This document shows positions 8,190 through 17,968 of a stretch of 64,000 nucleotides of DNA, piece after piece. Each line of letters starts with the position of its first letter. The first letter of the stretch is position 1. Source of the stretch: Aquamicrobium sp. LC103. GTDB taxonomy: Bacteria > Pseudomonadota > Alphaproteobacteria > Rhizobiales > Rhizobiaceae. Both the position numbers and the translations under genes were made by a program. The notes under the pieces were generated by a model. It did no database searches. It had not been told where the DNA came from and saw only the letters and a list, made by a program, of their open reading frames with translations. The DNA lies in assembly GCF_001014615.2 (NCBI RefSeq), contig NZ_LBCQ02000010.1, forward strand, positions 229,414 through 293,413. The letters are read 5' to 3'.

Positions 8190-11100
8190 CTACTTCTTGA
8201 GCTGGTCGCGCAGCGCGGCAAGCTTGGCGAAGGGCGAATCCGGATCGATCCGCGCCGGCTTTTCCTGGCGCGGCTTCTCGCGGAAGGGCGGCTTGCCCTT
8301 GTTGCGGTCCTCGCCCCGGCCGCCTCGCCCGTCCTCGCGCTTGCCCGTTCCGCCTCCGAACTTGCGTTCGAAACGCTCGCGTCCCCCGCGTGCCTTTTCG
8401 CCGGCGCCGGCACCTTCCTTGCGCTGGCCGCCATGGCCGCCGCGACGCTGGTGACGCGGACGACCGTCGCTGCGCGCCGGCTTCCAGATCAGGATCGGCT
8501 TCGGCTCCTCTTCCGCTTCCGCGGCCTCGGGCACGGCGACCGGCTCGGCGCCGGTTTCGAGCGGCGCATCGACGGCTTCCGCCTCGGCACTTTCGATTGT
8601 CGTGGAAACGTCTTCCGGAACCTCTCCGGCCGCCGCCTCGCCGCTCGCGGCCGCTTCGACCTCCGTCGCAGCGGAATCTGCCGTCACCGCGTCGCTTTCG
8701 GCCTGGCCGCTTTCAGTTGCCTGGTCGTCGGAAGCGGCCGGCTCGGCCTCGCCCGGAGCCTCGCCTTCGGCGACCGCCTGCTCGGAAGTTTCGGGCTGTG
8801 CCTCGGCGTCCGCTTTCGCCGCCAGCGCGGCTTTAGCCGCGGCGTCCAACGCCTCGATCCGCGCCTGGACCTCGCCGGCCTGCTTGGGTTCAGCGCGGTA
8901 GCCGAGGCCCTTCAGGATTTCTTCCATGTCCTCGGCGGTTGCACCCAGAATGGACATCATCGCCGGCGTGACGAGGAACGAATTGCCGTCATAGGCGCCC
9001 TCGGGCCGGAGACCGGTTCCTTCCTTCCAGGCGAGCGCCGGCCGGATGAGATCGGCGAGACGCTCCAGTATATCGACGCGCACGGCGCGGCGGCCGAGAT
9101 TGCGATAGCCGGCGAGCCGATAGAAGGTGGGCTCGAATGCGTTGTCCGTCACCAGCGAGGTGCGGCCGGTCGCCAGCGCATTGACCACGTCGCCGAAGCC
9201 GGTCTTTTCCTTGCCGTCGTTCTTCAGTGCCCAGAGCAGCGTGACGAGTCCGGCCGGACCCGGCTTCAGAAGCGTCGGCACGAAGACATGGAAGGCGCCG
9301 AAGCGGACGCCGAGCCGACGCAACGCGCCGCGCGCCTCCTGGTCGAGCGAGCGGACGTCCTCGGCGACGTCACGGCGGTTGAGCAGGCCGAAATTCTCGA
9401 CGAGCTGGAACGCCAGCCCCTTGGCGATGCCGGAGAGCTGCTCGGCGGATGAGAGGTCGAAAAGCGGCTTCAGCAGCGTCTCGATCTGATAATTGACGAA
9501 GCGTTCCGCCCGCGCGGCGACCTTGTCGCGCGCCGCACCCGTAAGCTGCTCGTCCGCCAGCAGGATGACGCGCGGCTTCAGCGGATCCTCGCCGGCGGCC
9601 AGCGTCGCCACCGGCGAGCCGATCCAGCGCAGGAGCCCGTCGGAAGCCAGCGCGAAATCGCCGTTGGCGGCGATCGCGAAGCGTTCCGCCCGCGTTTCGA
9701 ATTCCTGGGCAAGCGCCTTCTGCGCGGCGGCCCTCACCGCCTTGGCGTCTTCCCCGCCAGCGGACTGATCCGCGGTGAAGCGGAACCCTTGCAACTCGCC
9801 GACGTGATGTCCTTCAACGAGCACTTCGCCGGACGGGTTTATTTCAGCTTCAAGCATCGTATTTTCTCTCAGGCGCTTCATGAGCACGGAAGTCCTGCGG
9901 TCTACGAAGCGTTTCGTCAATCTTTCATGCAGCGCATCCGACAATCTGTCCTCAATCTCGCGCGTTTTTTCCTGCCAGTGTGCCGGATCGGCCAGCCAGC
10001 CGGGCCGGTGCGACACGAAAGTCCAGGTGCGTATCTGCGCGATTCGATGGGAGAGCGTGTCGATGTCGCCTTCAGTGGCGTCGGCGCGGCGGACCTGCTC
10101 GGCGAGATAATCCTCGTCGACATGGCCCTTGCGGGCGAGGTCGAGATAGATCGAACCGATGATGTCGGCATGCTGGGCGGGCGCGATGCGACGGTAGTCC
10201 GGCAGGGCGCACGCGTCCCACAATAGCGAGACGTGCTGCCGGCTGGTGGCGAGCCCGCGGACATCCGCATCCTGGGAAAGATGTTCGAACGCACGTGCAT
10301 CGACCGACGGCAACGCCCGCGTCAGCCCCTCGACGGGCGGGATCGTGTCGAGCGACCGCTTCAGCGCTTCCAGGCTTGAAAAATCGAAATCGGCGCTGCG
10401 CCACTGGACGACCTTCACCGGTTCGAAGTCGTGCGCCTCTATGCGCTCCACCAGCTCGTCCGACAGCGGATCGACCCGCCCGGTGACGCCGAAGGTTCCG
10501 TCGCGCACGTGCCGGCCGGCGCGGCCGGCGATCTGGCCGAGCTCGGCCGCGGTGAGATCGCGATATTGGAAGCCGTCGAACTTGCGGTTCTGCGCGAAGG
10601 CGACATGATCGACATCGAGATTGAGCCCCATGCCGATCGCGTCGGTCGCGACGAGATAGTCGACGTCACCCGACTGGTAGAGTTCGACCTGGGCGTTGCG
10701 CGTGCGCGGGCTGAGCGCACCGAGCACGACGGCGGCGCCGCCGCGCTGGCGTCGGATGAGCTCGGCGATGCCGTAGACCTCCTCCGCCGAGAAGGCGACG
10801 ATCGCCGATCGATGCGGCAGGCGGGTGAGCTTCTTCGAGCCGGCATAGGCCAGATGCGACATGCGCGGCCGGGTGACGACGGAGATCCCGCGCAGAAGCT
10901 TCTCCAGGATCCCGCGCATCGTCGCCGCGCCCAGAAGCAGCGTTTCCTGCCGACCGCGCAGGTGCAGGATGCGGTCCGTGAAGATGTGGCCCCGCTCCAG
11001 ATCGGCGGCGAGCTGCACCTCGTCGATCGCGACGAAGGCGGCGTCGGTCTCGCGCGGCATCGCCTCGACGGTGCAGACCGAATAGCGCGCCCCCGGCGGG

Positions 11101-11336
11101 ATGATCTTCTCCTCGCCGGTGATGAGGGCGACCTTGTCCACTCCCACCTTGTTGACGACGCGCCCATAGACCTCGCGTGCGAGCAGGCGCAACGGCAGGC
11201 CGATGACGCCGCTTTCGTGGGCGACCATCCTTTCGATCGCCAAATGCGTCTTGCCCGTGTTCGTCGGGCCGAGCACGGCGGTCACGTCCCTGCCGGTGAG
11301 AACCAGCGGCGCGTTTTGTCTCGTCAGCATATTCAT
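8190..11336 (-). CDS. SUV3-like DExH-box RNA helicase
   Basis: Large helicase of 1048 residues. Motifs in order: Walker A GPTNTGKTHLA near residue 25, the DEVQ box (AIDEVQLAADLERGH) near 105, and motif VI QIAGRAGRH near 305. This is the arrangement of the SUV3/MgpS group, RNA helicases linked to RNA turnover. After residue 800 the protein becomes Ala/Glu-rich and probably disordered, then ends in a strongly basic Gly/Arg-rich segment (RHQRRGGHGGQRK) and a short conserved FAKLAALRDQLKK tail. ATG 11336 begins just before the helicase core; an upstream in-frame extension to 11456 is not supported. Directly coupled to the S4-domain gene. Confidence 0.88.
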   Translation of the reverse strand: MNMLTRQNAPLVLTGRDVTAVLGPTNTGKTHLAIERMVAHESGVIGLPLRLLAREVYGRVVNKVGVDKVALITGEEKIIPPGARYSVCTVEAMPRETDAAFVAIDEVQLAADLERGHIFTDRILHLRGRQETLLLGAATMRGILEKLLRGISVVTRPRMSHLAYAGSKKLTRLPHRSAIVAFSAEEVYGIAELIRRQRGGAAVVLGALSPRTRNAQVELYQSGDVDYLVATDAIGMGLNLDVDHVAFAQNRKFDGFQYRDLTAAELGQIAGRAGRHVRDGTFGVTGRVDPLSDELVERIEAHDFEPVKVVQWRSADFDFSSLEALKRSLDTIPPVEGLTRALPSVDARAFEHLSQDADVRGLATSRQHVSLLWDACALPDYRRIAPAQHADIIGSIYLDLARKGHVDEDYLAEQVRRADATEGDIDTLSHRIAQIRTWTFVSHRPGWLADPAHWQEKTREIEDRLSDALHERLTKRFVDRRTSVLMKRLRENTMLEAEINPSGEVLVEGHHVGELQGFRFTADQSAGGEDAKAVRAAAQKALAQEFETRAERFAIAANGDFALASDGLLRWIGSPVATLAAGEDPLKPRVILLADEQLTGAARDKVAARAERFVNYQIETLLKPLFDLSSAEQLSGIAKGLAFQLVENFGLLNRRDVAEDVRSLDQEARGALRRLGVRFGAFHVFVPTLLKPGPAGLVTLLWALKNDGKEKTGFGDVVNALATGRTSLVTDNAFEPTFYRLAGYRNLGRRAVRVDILERLADLIRPALAWKEGTGLRPEGAYDGNSFLVTPAMMSILGATAEDMEEILKGLGYRAEPKQAGEVQARIEALDAAAKAALAAKADAEAQPETSEQAVAEGEAPGEAEPAASDDQATESGQAESDAVTADSAATEVEAAASGEAAAGEVPEDVSTTIESAEAEAVDAPLETGAEPVAVPEAAEAEEEPKPILIWKPARSDGRPRHQRRGGHGGQRKEGAGAGEKARGGRERFERKFGGGTGKREDGRGGRGEDRNKGKPPFREKPRQEKPARIDPDSPFAKLAALRDQLKK

Positions 11337-12066
11337 AGCGGAAGGATCGCCCCTCTTGGCGCGGCTTATAGTATTTGCGGCGGCCGGACGAAAGATGCCG
11401 GCCTTTGACGAAAGATAGGAATTCGCTGGGCCAGCACCAGATGAAAATTTCTCCAATCAGGCCCGATCCGATTAATCGATGGAACGAGTCTGGAACGAAT
11501 CGGCGACGAATCGCTGACTCCTGAATGTTCCTGATTTGTATCCCACGACATGTAGCGCTTGAGCCTCCTCGTTTCACCAGATGCTGAATCGACGATTCTC
11601 CCTTTCAGCGGAAAGGAGCCTCGGCGTTAATCTTTGCGCTGAAACGACGGCAGAAGGGAGAATTCAGACACGCCGCAGGGGCAACACGAAGATATCATTA
11701 GGAAAATCTTTACCTTCCGACGCCTGCGCACGCCAGGAACGTTAACGAACCGGCCAAACCCGGAACGAAGCGGCGACGAATCACCGACCGCGCGGAATTC
11801 TCCGTTTGTTCACTACGAGATCTTGTGCTCCGCACAGCTTGTCCACAATAATTCCACAGCTTTTAAACACACCTCCGCCTCCCCGGCGCAGCGCGCATTA
11901 ACGATTCCGTTTCAGAGTGAAACAAGGAAAAGCGCGGACTTTTTCTTATCCGGCGCAAGTCGAACATGTTTCCGACCTCACGTAACGATTGAATTCGAGC
12001 ATCCGTCGTGTCTTGATCCCGGTATCCGTCCCAGTAGACGGTGTTTTTCTTGCGAGGGGGTTCCTC
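11337..12066. other. Long gene-free stretch with diverged repeats
   Basis: About 730 bases without a convincing gene, more AT-rich than the surroundings. It holds the promoters of the divergent helicase and aquaporin genes. Visible structure: a 10-mer GACGAAAGAT twice (11388-11397, 11407-11416); a 27-base near-repeat (separate entry); inverted ATTCTCCCTT / AAGGGAGAAT near 11597 and 11653; and one DnaA-box-like TTGTCCACA at 11839-11847. A regulatory RNA or replication-related site is possible but not shown. Confidence 0.4.
11492..11788 (+). repeat. Diverged 27-bp direct repeat pair
   Basis: Bases 11492-11518 and 11762-11788 match at 24 of 27 positions (GGAACGAA, CGGCGACGAATC and GAC shared), 270 bases apart on the same strand. 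A partial third copy, GGAACGAGTC, lies just upstream at 11481-11490. Too far apart to be a simple tandem repeat. Confidence 0.55.
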
Positions 12067-12789
12067 ATGTCAAAACGTCTCGTTGCGGAGTTTCTCGGTA
12101 CATTCTGGTTGGTGTTCGGCGGCTGCGGTGCGGCCGTCATCGCGGCGGCCTTTCCCGACGTCGGCATCGGATTGCTCGGCGTCGCCTTCGCCTTCGGCCT
12201 GACGGTCTTGACCATGGCCTATGCGGTCGGCGGCATCTCCGGCGGCCATTTCAATCCGGCGGTTTCGATCGGTCTCGCGGCGGCGGGGCGTTTTCCGGCA
12301 AAGGACCTTCTGCCCTATATCGCGGCCCAGCTCGTGGGCGCGGTGATCGCTTCCACCGCGCTCTATGTGATCGCCAGCGGCAAGGCGGATTTCTCGCTCG
12401 CGGGAGGTTTCGCGGCCAACGGCTATGGCGAGCATTCCCCGGGCGGCTACTCGTTGACCTCGGCGCTCGTCATCGAGGTGTTGCTGACCTTCATGTTCCT
12501 GATGATCATTCTCGGCGCGACGACCAGCCGCGTGCCGGCGGGGTTCGCCCCGATCGCCATCGGCCTGGCGCTCACATTGATCCATCTGATCTCGATCCCG
12601 GTGACCAACACCTCGGTCAACCCTGCCCGCTCGACCGGCCCGGCGCTGTTCGCCGGCGGCTGGGCGCTGCAGCAGCTCTGGCTGTTCTGGGTGGCCCCTA
12701 TCGTCGGCGCCGTCGCCGCCGGCCTGTTCCACGCCTCGATATTCGAGGACCGGGCCCCTGTAGGCGACAAGGCCGTACCGGCGGAGTAA
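12067..12789 (+). CDS. aqpZ: Aquaporin Z, water channel
   Basis: Inner-membrane channel of 240 residues with six transmembrane segments and the two half-helix NPA motifs, [11 protein letters not shown] near residue 65 and [14 protein letters not shown] near residue 185. The arginine after the second NPA is the selectivity-filter residue, and no glycerol-channel extra Asp after NPA (NPARD) is present, which favours a water-specific AqpZ. The N-terminus [19 protein letters not shown] is typical. Start ATG 12067 follows a GAGGGGG site; an upstream in-frame ATG at 11989 adds residues foreign to the family. Convergent with phaB. Confidence 0.93.
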   Translation: MSKRLVAEFLGTFWLVFGGCGAAVIAAAFPDVGIGLLGVAFAFGLTVLTMAYAVGGISGGHFNPAVSIGLAAAGRFPAKDLLPYIAAQLVGAVIASTALYVIASGKADFSLAGGFAANGYGEHSPGGYSLTSALVIEVLLTFMFLMIILGATTSRVPAGFAPIAIGLALTLIHLISIPVTNTSVNPARSTGPALFAGGWALQQLWLFWVAPIVGAVAAGLFHASIFEDRAPVGDKAVPAE

Positions 12790-12807
12790 GCGGGATCGAA
12801 GTCAGGG

Positions 12808-12832
12808 CCGGGGCGCCAGCAGGCCGCCCCGG
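12808..12832. terminator. Hairpin between convergent aqpZ and phaB
   Basis: Perfect 8-bp stem CCGGGGCG / CGCCCCGG with a nine-base loop. No T run. Its location between two convergent genes suggests a shared terminator. Confidence 0.45.
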
Positions 12833-12858
12833 TCTCCGAGCGAAGCCGAAGGCGTGGT

Positions 12859-13581
12859 CTACACGAAGAACTGCCCGCCATTGGCGGTGAGCGTCGAGCC
12901 GGTGATGAAGCCGGCCTCCTCGGAAGCGAGGAAGACCGCGCAGCGCGCGATCTCCGTCGCCTCGCCCAGGCGCCCGACGGGGATTTGCGCGATGATCGCC
13001 TCGCGCACCTTTTCCGGAACCGCCATCACCATCTCGGTCGCGATGTATCCCGGGCAGATCGCGTTGACGGTGATGCCGGCCCGCGCGCCTTCCTGCGCCA
13101 GGGCCTTGGTGAAGCCGAGATCGCCGGCCTTGGCCGCGGAATAGTTCGCCTGGCCGGCCTGGCCCTTCTGGCCGTTGATCGACGAGATCGTGATGACGCG
13201 GCCGAACCGCCGCTCGCGCATGCCCGGCCACAGCGGATGCGTCATGTTGAAGACGCCGTTGAGGTTGGTATCGACGACCTCGCGCCATTGCTCCAGCGTC
13301 ATCTTGTGGAACATGGCGTCACGCGTGATGCCGGCATTGTTGACGAGCACGCCGACGGGCCCGAGTTCCGCCTCGACCCTTGCGATCCCTTCAATGCACG
13401 CATCGTAATCGGCGACCGACCATCTATAGGCCGGAATGCCGGTCTCGGCGCTGAACTTCGCCGCCGCTTCGTCATTGCCGGCATAATTGGCGGCCACCAT
13501 ATAGCCCGCATCGCGCAGCGCGACCGATATCGCCGCGCCGATGCCCCGCGTCCCGCCGGTGACGATTGCCGTTCTGGTCAT
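12859..13581 (-). CDS. phaB: Acetoacetyl-CoA reductase PhaB
   Basis: NADPH-dependent short-chain dehydrogenase of 240 residues that reduces acetoacetyl-CoA to (R)-3-hydroxybutyryl-CoA, the second step of polyhydroxybutyrate synthesis. The Rossmann motif TGGTRGIG is at residues 8-15, NNAG near 85, catalytic Ser in TISSINGQKGQAGQ and YSAAK for Tyr/Lys. The GQKGQFGQ-like loop is a signature of PhaB rather than FabG. Start ATG 13581 sits eight bases after GGAGG; ATG 13587 is too close to that site. Lies just downstream of phaA on the same strand. Confidence 0.93.
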   Translation of the reverse strand: MTRTAIVTGGTRGIGAAISVALRDAGYMVAANYAGNDEAAAKFSAETGIPAYRWSVADYDACIEGIARVEAELGPVGVLVNNAGITRDAMFHKMTLEQWREVVDTNLNGVFNMTHPLWPGMRERRFGRVITISSINGQKGQAGQANYSAAKAGDLGFTKALAQEGARAGITVNAICPGYIATEMVMAVPEKVREAIIAQIPVGRLGEATEIARCAVFLASEEAGFITGSTLTANGGQFFV

Positions 13582-13687
13582 CCGCATAACCTCCCATTGG
13601 TCAAGGCGAATAGGATTGCGATAGCGGTGAGGATCTTGTGTCCCCTGGCTTTCGCGTCCCCGTCTCCCTATTCGCTGCTATTGTTCG

Positions 13688-14875
13688 CTATTCACTTCGC
13701 TCGACGCACATCGCCACGCCCATGCCGCCGCCGATGCACAGCGTGGCGAGGCCCTTGCGGGCGCCGCGGCGGCGCATCTCGTAAACGAGCGTGTTGAAGA
13801 TGCGGGTGCCGGAAGCGCCGATCGGATGGCCGATGGCGATCGCGCCGCCATTGACGTTCACGATTTCCGGGTTCCAGCCCATGTCCTTGTTCACGGCGCA
13901 GGCCTGCGCCGCGAAGGCCTCGTTCGCCTCGACGAGATCGAGGTCCTCGGGCCTCCAACCGGCTTTTTCCAGCGCCTTGCGGGAAGCCGGAATCGGTCCG
14001 GTGCCCATGATCTGCGGATCGACGCCGGCGGTCGCCCAGGAGACGATGCGCGCGAGCGGCGTGATGCCGCGGCGTGTCGCCTCCGCCTCGCTCATCAGCA
14101 CCACCGCGCCGGCGCCATCGTTGATGCCGGAAGCGTTGCCGGCGGTGACCGTTCCCTCCTTGTCGAAGGCGGGCTTCAGCTTCTGCATCGCCTCCAGCGA
14201 GGCACCATGGCGGATATATTCGTCGTCCTCGACGACCACGTCGCCCTTGCGGGTCTTGATGGTGACCGGAACGATCTCGTCCTTGAACCTGCCCGCCTTC
14301 TGCGCCGCTTCCGCCTTGTTCTGCGAGGCGACGGCGAAGGCGTCCTGCTCCTCGCGGGTCAACTGCCACTGGCGGGCGACGTTCTCGGCGGTGTTGCCCA
14401 TGTGATAGCCGTTGAAGGCGTCCCAGAGACCATCGCGGATCATCGTATCGATCATCGCGTAGTCGCCCATCTTCACGCCGGCGCGCAGATGCGCGCAATG
14501 CGGCGAAAGCGACATCGATTCCTGCCCGCCGGCAACGATGATCGTGGCGTCGCCGCTGGCGATCTGCTGCATGCCGACGGCGATCGTGCGCAGGCCGGAG
14601 CCACATACCTGGTTGAGGACCCAGGCCGTCGTTTCCTTGGGAAGACCGGCCTTGATCGCTGCCTGGCGCGCCGGGTTCTGGCCCTGGCCGGCGGTCAGCA
14701 CCTGGCCGAGGATCACCTCGTCGACCTCCTTGCCGTCCACGCCGGCGCGCCGCAGCGCTTCCGTGATCGCGATGGCGCCCAATTCATGCGCCGGCACGCT
14801 GGCGAAGGAGCCGTTGAACGAGCCGACCGGCGTGCGCGCCGCGCTTGCGACGACGATGGCGTTGGAAGCTGACAT
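13688..14875 (-). CDS. phaA: Acetyl-CoA acetyltransferase (beta-ketothiolase) PhaA
   Basis: Cytosolic thiolase of 395 residues that condenses two acetyl-CoA to acetoacetyl-CoA. Active-site cysteine in [10 protein letters not shown] near residue 90, the conserved GHPIGASG histidine near 350, and the second catalytic cysteine in CIGGGMG near the C-terminus. The length and [11 protein letters not shown] motif are standard. It leads the phaA-phaB pair, 100 bases ahead of phaB, and is divergent from phaR with a 275-bp gap that must hold both promoters. Confidence 0.95.
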   Translation of the reverse strand: MSASNAIVVASAARTPVGSFNGSFASVPAHELGAIAITEALRRAGVDGKEVDEVILGQVLTAGQGQNPARQAAIKAGLPKETTAWVLNQVCGSGLRTIAVGMQQIASGDATIIVAGGQESMSLSPHCAHLRAGVKMGDYAMIDTMIRDGLWDAFNGYHMGNTAENVARQWQLTREEQDAFAVASQNKAEAAQKAGRFKDEIVPVTIKTRKGDVVVEDDEYIRHGASLEAMQKLKPAFDKEGTVTAGNASGINDGAGAVVLMSEAEATRRGITPLARIVSWATAGVDPQIMGTGPIPASRKALEKAGWRPEDLDLVEANEAFAAQACAVNKDMGWNPEIVNVNGGAIAIGHPIGASGTRIFNTLVYEMRRRGARKGLATLCIGGGMGVAMCVERSE

Positions 14876-15150
14876 GACCGAATTCCTCGAACTCTTGGTG
14901 AACGTCTTCGAAGATGTTCTTGCCGGTTCCCGGGTTCAAGTCAAACCTCAAAAAATCCATCTCCGGCCAAGCCGTCCTGAGCACGTTCTTTCCGTGCCCG
15001 GTGGAAAATTGAGGCGAAACCATGTTCTCGCAGTGCACAAACCGCTTTCATTTGCCGGGCTTTTGCGCATATCCTGCCCGACAGGCCTTCATCCGGCCTT
15101 TGACGGTACCGTTCGAAAGCCGCGCTACAGCAATTCCAGGGAGGTCATGG

Positions 15151-15753
15151 ATGCCCGCAAAGAACGATCCGGTGGTCATCAAGAAATACGCCAACCGCCG
15201 CCTCTACAACACGGGCACCAGCACCTATGTGACGTTGGAAGACCTGGCCGAAATGGTGAAGAAGGGAGAGGACTTCACCGTGCAGGACGCCAAGACCGGC
15301 GAGGACATCACCCATCCCGTCCTGACGCAGATCATCTTCGAATTGGAGAACAAGGACGGGCAGAACATGCTGCCGGTCTCCTTCCTGCGCCAGCTCATCG
15401 CGTTTTACGGCGACCAGATGCAGATGGTCGTGCCGAGCTTCCTCGAACAGTCGATGATCGCGTTCGCGAAGGAGCAGGAACGCTTCCGCGAGCAGATGAA
15501 GGAAGCGATGGGCAAGTCGCCCATGGAGATGATGAAGATCACGACGCCGATGAAGGCGATCGAGGAGCAGGCACGCCGCAACATCGAGCTCTTCCAGAAC
15601 GCAATGCGGATGTTCACGCCGTTCCCGCCGCCCGGCGCGCAGCCGACGGCGGAGGAAGACGAGCAGCCCGCCGAGAAGAGCGACGACCTTCAGGACCTGA
15701 AGGAGCAGATCGCCGCGATGCAGCGCAAGCTGGACGCAATGGGCAAGGGCTGA
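15151..15753 (+). CDS. phaR: PhaR, polyhydroxyalkanoate synthesis regulator
   Basis: Protein of 200 residues. The N-terminal PHB/PHA accumulation regulator DNA-binding domain (VVIKKYANRRLYNTGTSTYV, residues 8-27) is unmistakable, followed by a helical granule-binding region (NMLPVSFLRQLIAFYGDQMQ) and a C-terminal coiled-coil tail. PhaR represses phasin and its own gene and is released when polymer granules titrate it. ATG 15151 follows GGGAGGTC; the longer upstream frame to 15022 is not supported. Divergent from phaA-phaB, so it may also sense the state of those promoters. Confidence 0.94.
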   Translation: MPAKNDPVVIKKYANRRLYNTGTSTYVTLEDLAEMVKKGEDFTVQDAKTGEDITHPVLTQIIFELENKDGQNMLPVSFLRQLIAFYGDQMQMVVPSFLEQSMIAFAKEQERFREQMKEAMGKSPMEMMKITTPMKAIEEQARRNIELFQNAMRMFTPFPPPGAQPTAEEDEQPAEKSDDLQDLKEQIAAMQRKLDAMGKG

Positions 15754-15776
15754 ACGGCCCGACGATCGGCAACAAA

Positions 15777-15800
15777 AAAGACCGGCGCGGGCCGGTCTTT
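15777..15800. terminator. Bidirectional terminator between phaR and rpmF
   Basis: Perfect 10-bp stem AAAGACCGGC / GCCGGTCTTT with a four-base loop and an A run on the left side. Placed between two convergent genes, it should stop transcription in both directions. Confidence 0.85.
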
Positions 15801-15832
15801 CGATATTCAAGCTTGGGAAGCGTCGGGAAAGC

Positions 15833-16015
15833 TCAGCCTTCCTTCGGCTCCAGAACCTGGCGGCCGCGATACATACCGGTCTTCAGGTCGATATGGTGCG
15901 GACGGCGCAGTTCGCCGGAATTCTTGTCCTCGACATAGGTCGGGGCCTTCAGCGCGTCGGCCGAACGGCGCATGCCGCGCTTCGACGGCGAGGTCTTTCG
16001 TTTAGGTACAGCCAT
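15833..16015 (-). CDS. rpmF: 50S ribosomal protein L32
   Basis: Sixty-residue ribosomal protein starting [17 protein letters not shown], the universal L32 N-terminus. The four zinc-binding cysteines of some L32 proteins are absent (this is the C-minus form, with no Cys at all), as is usual in alphaproteobacteria. mtgA lies upstream on the same strand but 154 bases away. Confidence 0.97.
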   Translation of the reverse strand: MAVPKRKTSPSKRGMRRSADALKAPTYVEDKNSGELRRPHHIDLKTGMYRGRQVLEPKEG

Positions 16016-16169
16016 GGATCCTGCTCCGCTGATCGGTCAAATGGCCGCTGCCGCCCTCGTGAAAGGGCCCCGCAATTCGGCCGGACTCTATGAAAGTTGC
16101 GTGCCTATACACGGATAGGCCGGATTTGACCAGCCCGGCCGCGAAAAATTTCGCCATGGCGACCACGCG

Positions 16170-16913
16170 TCACCTGAGGCAGCCGACATAACCGCCTGCC
16201 CGCTGCGCCCGGCGCTCGATCGTCGCCGCGATGCGGCCGAGATTGCGTGTCGGATTGGCGGGATCGCGCAGATGGGGATTGGGCAGCGTCACCGCCAGGA
16301 GTGCCGCCTGCCGGGAGGTGAGATCGCGCGCCGACCTGCCGAAATGATACCGCGCGGCCGCCTCGACACCGTAGATGCCCGGGCCCCATTCGGCGATGTT
16401 CATGTAGATTTCCATGATCCGCTTCTTCGGCACGAAGAGGTCGAAATAGACCGCCAGAGGAAGCTCCAGCATCTTCCGTATCACCGAGCGGCCCGGCCAG
16501 AGATAGAGGTTCTTCACCGTCTGCATGGTGATCGTCGACGCCCCCCGCGTCGCCTCGCCGGAAAGCGCGTCCTCGATCACCAGATTGAGTTCTGCCCAGT
16601 CGATGCCCTTGTGGGAGCAGAACTGGCCGTCCTCCGACATCATCACCGAGTGAATGACACGCGGCCCCATGTCGCCGATCGAAACCCATTGCCGGTCATA
16701 GCCGCGCAGGGCGACGACATCCCTGACCATCAGGGTCGAGATCGGGTGAACCATCGGCGGCAGGTAGACGAAGGTGAGAACGAGCGGCGCGACGGCGAGC
16801 GCCAGGAGGACGAGGAAGCCCCTCCGCGCCCATACCAGCAAGGAGCTGCGCCCCCTCGCTCGACTTCGCTTCCCCTTCATCCGCGGTTCGATCTCGATGG
16901 ATGGCTCCTGCAC
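16170..16913 (-). CDS. mtgA: Monofunctional peptidoglycan glycosyltransferase MtgA
   Basis: Inner-membrane enzyme of 247 residues that polymerises lipid II into glycan strands. One N-terminal membrane anchor ([19 protein letters not shown]) is followed by a single GT51 domain with catalytic Glu in [33 protein letters not shown] and [27 protein letters not shown]. There is no transpeptidase domain. The start is set at GTG 16913, which has GAGGAG five bases upstream; ATG 16880 is an alternative with a weak site. Divergent from ispA. A small hairpin (GCCTAT / ATAGGC, 16103-16120) lies downstream. Confidence 0.92.
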   Translation of the reverse strand: MQEPSIEIEPRMKGKRSRARGRSSLLVWARRGFLVLLALAVAPLVLTFVYLPPMVHPISTLMVRDVVALRGYDRQWVSIGDMGPRVIHSVMMSEDGQFCSHKGIDWAELNLVIEDALSGEATRGASTITMQTVKNLYLWPGRSVIRKMLELPLAVYFDLFVPKKRIMEIYMNIAEWGPGIYGVEAAARYHFGRSARDLTSRQAALLAVTLPNPHLRDPANPTRNLGRIAATIERRAQRAGGYVGCLR

Positions 16914-17026
16914 CCGCACTCCTCGAAGTTGTCCTTTCGAGATACAGAGCGCGAGCGCCCAGCGCAACGCCGTCGGGCATCTTTCATGGGCTTGACCAAA
17001 ACCGAAATTGCCTCCATTGCGCGCCT

Positions 17027-17944
17027 ATGGACAATGCGGCATCCCTCGAATTCGAATCCACGCTCGTCTCGCGCGCCGAGGAAACGGAAGCCCTGCTGGC
17101 GCGTCTGCTGGACGGGACTCCTCGCTCGGGCGAGACCGCCAGACCCGCGCGGCTGCTCGCCGCGATCCGGCACGGTGTGCTCAACGGCGGCAAGCGGCTG
17201 CGGCCGTTCCTGGTCATGGAGAGCGCCGCGCTGTTCGGCGCCGACGGAGAGGCGGCCTCACGCGTCGCCGCCGCGCTCGAATGCGTGCATTGCTATTCGC
17301 TGATCCACGACGATCTGCCGGCGATGGACGACGACGATCTGCGCCGCGGCCAGCCGACCGTGCATCGTGCCTTCGACGAGGCGAGTGCCATCCTGGCGGG
17401 CGACGCGCTTCTGACCTACGCCTTCGACATCATCGCGGACGGAGCGACCGAACTGGCGCCGCTCGCACGCGCCGAACTCGTTCTCGGCCTCGCCCGCGCG
17501 GCGGGCATGGGCGGCATGGTCGGCGGCCAGGCGCTCGACCTGGAGGCGGAGCGGCAAAAGCCCGACGAGGCCGGCATCGTCACCCTGCAGGCGATGAAGA
17601 CGGGCGCGCTCATCCGCTTCGCCTGCGAGGCCGGCGCGATCATCGGCGGCGCAAGCCCCGAGGAACGCGAGAGGCTTTCCGAGTTCGGCTCGGCGATCGG
17701 CCTCGCCTTCCAGCTCGCCGACGACCTGCTCGACATGACGTCGAGCGCGGAGGCGCTCGGCAAGGCCACCGGCAAGGACGCCGCAGCCGGCAAGGCGACG
17801 CTGGTCTCGCTCCACGGCGTCGACTGGACGAGGTCGCAATTGTCGGGCCTCGTCGCCCAGGCAAGCGAGCTTCTCGAGCCCTTCGGGGACAAGGCGACGC
17901 TCTTGAGGCAGGCCGCCCGCTTCGTCGCCGAACGCTCTTCCTGA
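17027..17944 (+). CDS. ispA: Farnesyl diphosphate synthase (polyprenyl synthetase)
   Basis: Cytosolic prenyltransferase of 305 residues that adds isopentenyl diphosphate to allylic diphosphates. First aspartate-rich motif HDDLPAMDDDDLRRG near residue 95, second motif FQLADDLLD near residue 225, and GGKRLRPFL near residue 50. The DDxxxxD spacing of the first motif and a chain-length region typical of bacterial FPP synthases support IspA rather than a longer-chain enzyme, though geranylgeranyl product cannot be excluded. Another isoprenoid gene, ispG, lies 4 kb away on the other strand. Confidence 0.9.
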   Translation: MDNAASLEFESTLVSRAEETEALLARLLDGTPRSGETARPARLLAAIRHGVLNGGKRLRPFLVMESAALFGADGEAASRVAAALECVHCYSLIHDDLPAMDDDDLRRGQPTVHRAFDEASAILAGDALLTYAFDIIADGATELAPLARAELVLGLARAAGMGGMVGGQALDLEAERQKPDEAGIVTLQAMKTGALIRFACEAGAIIGGASPEERERLSEFGSAIGLAFQLADDLLDMTSSAEALGKATGKDAAAGKATLVSLHGVDWTRSQLSGLVAQASELLEPFGDKATLLRQAARFVAERSS

Positions 17945-17968
17945 CCTGCCTCCGATTTCCTGCCGCGA

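Noticed and set aside
8169..9452. 427-codon plus-strand frame over the helicase C-terminus
   Set aside because: Antisense of the low-complexity Ala/Glu tail; composition is an artefact of GC-rich codons.
11839..11847. DnaA-box-like TTGTCCACA as a possible chromosomal origin
   Set aside because: Only a single near-match is present, with no box cluster and none of the genes that usually flank alphaproteobacterial origins.
13688..15753. Complete polyhydroxybutyrate synthesis operon
   Set aside because: phaA, phaB and phaR are present, but no polymerase (phaC), phasin or depolymerase gene is in the window.
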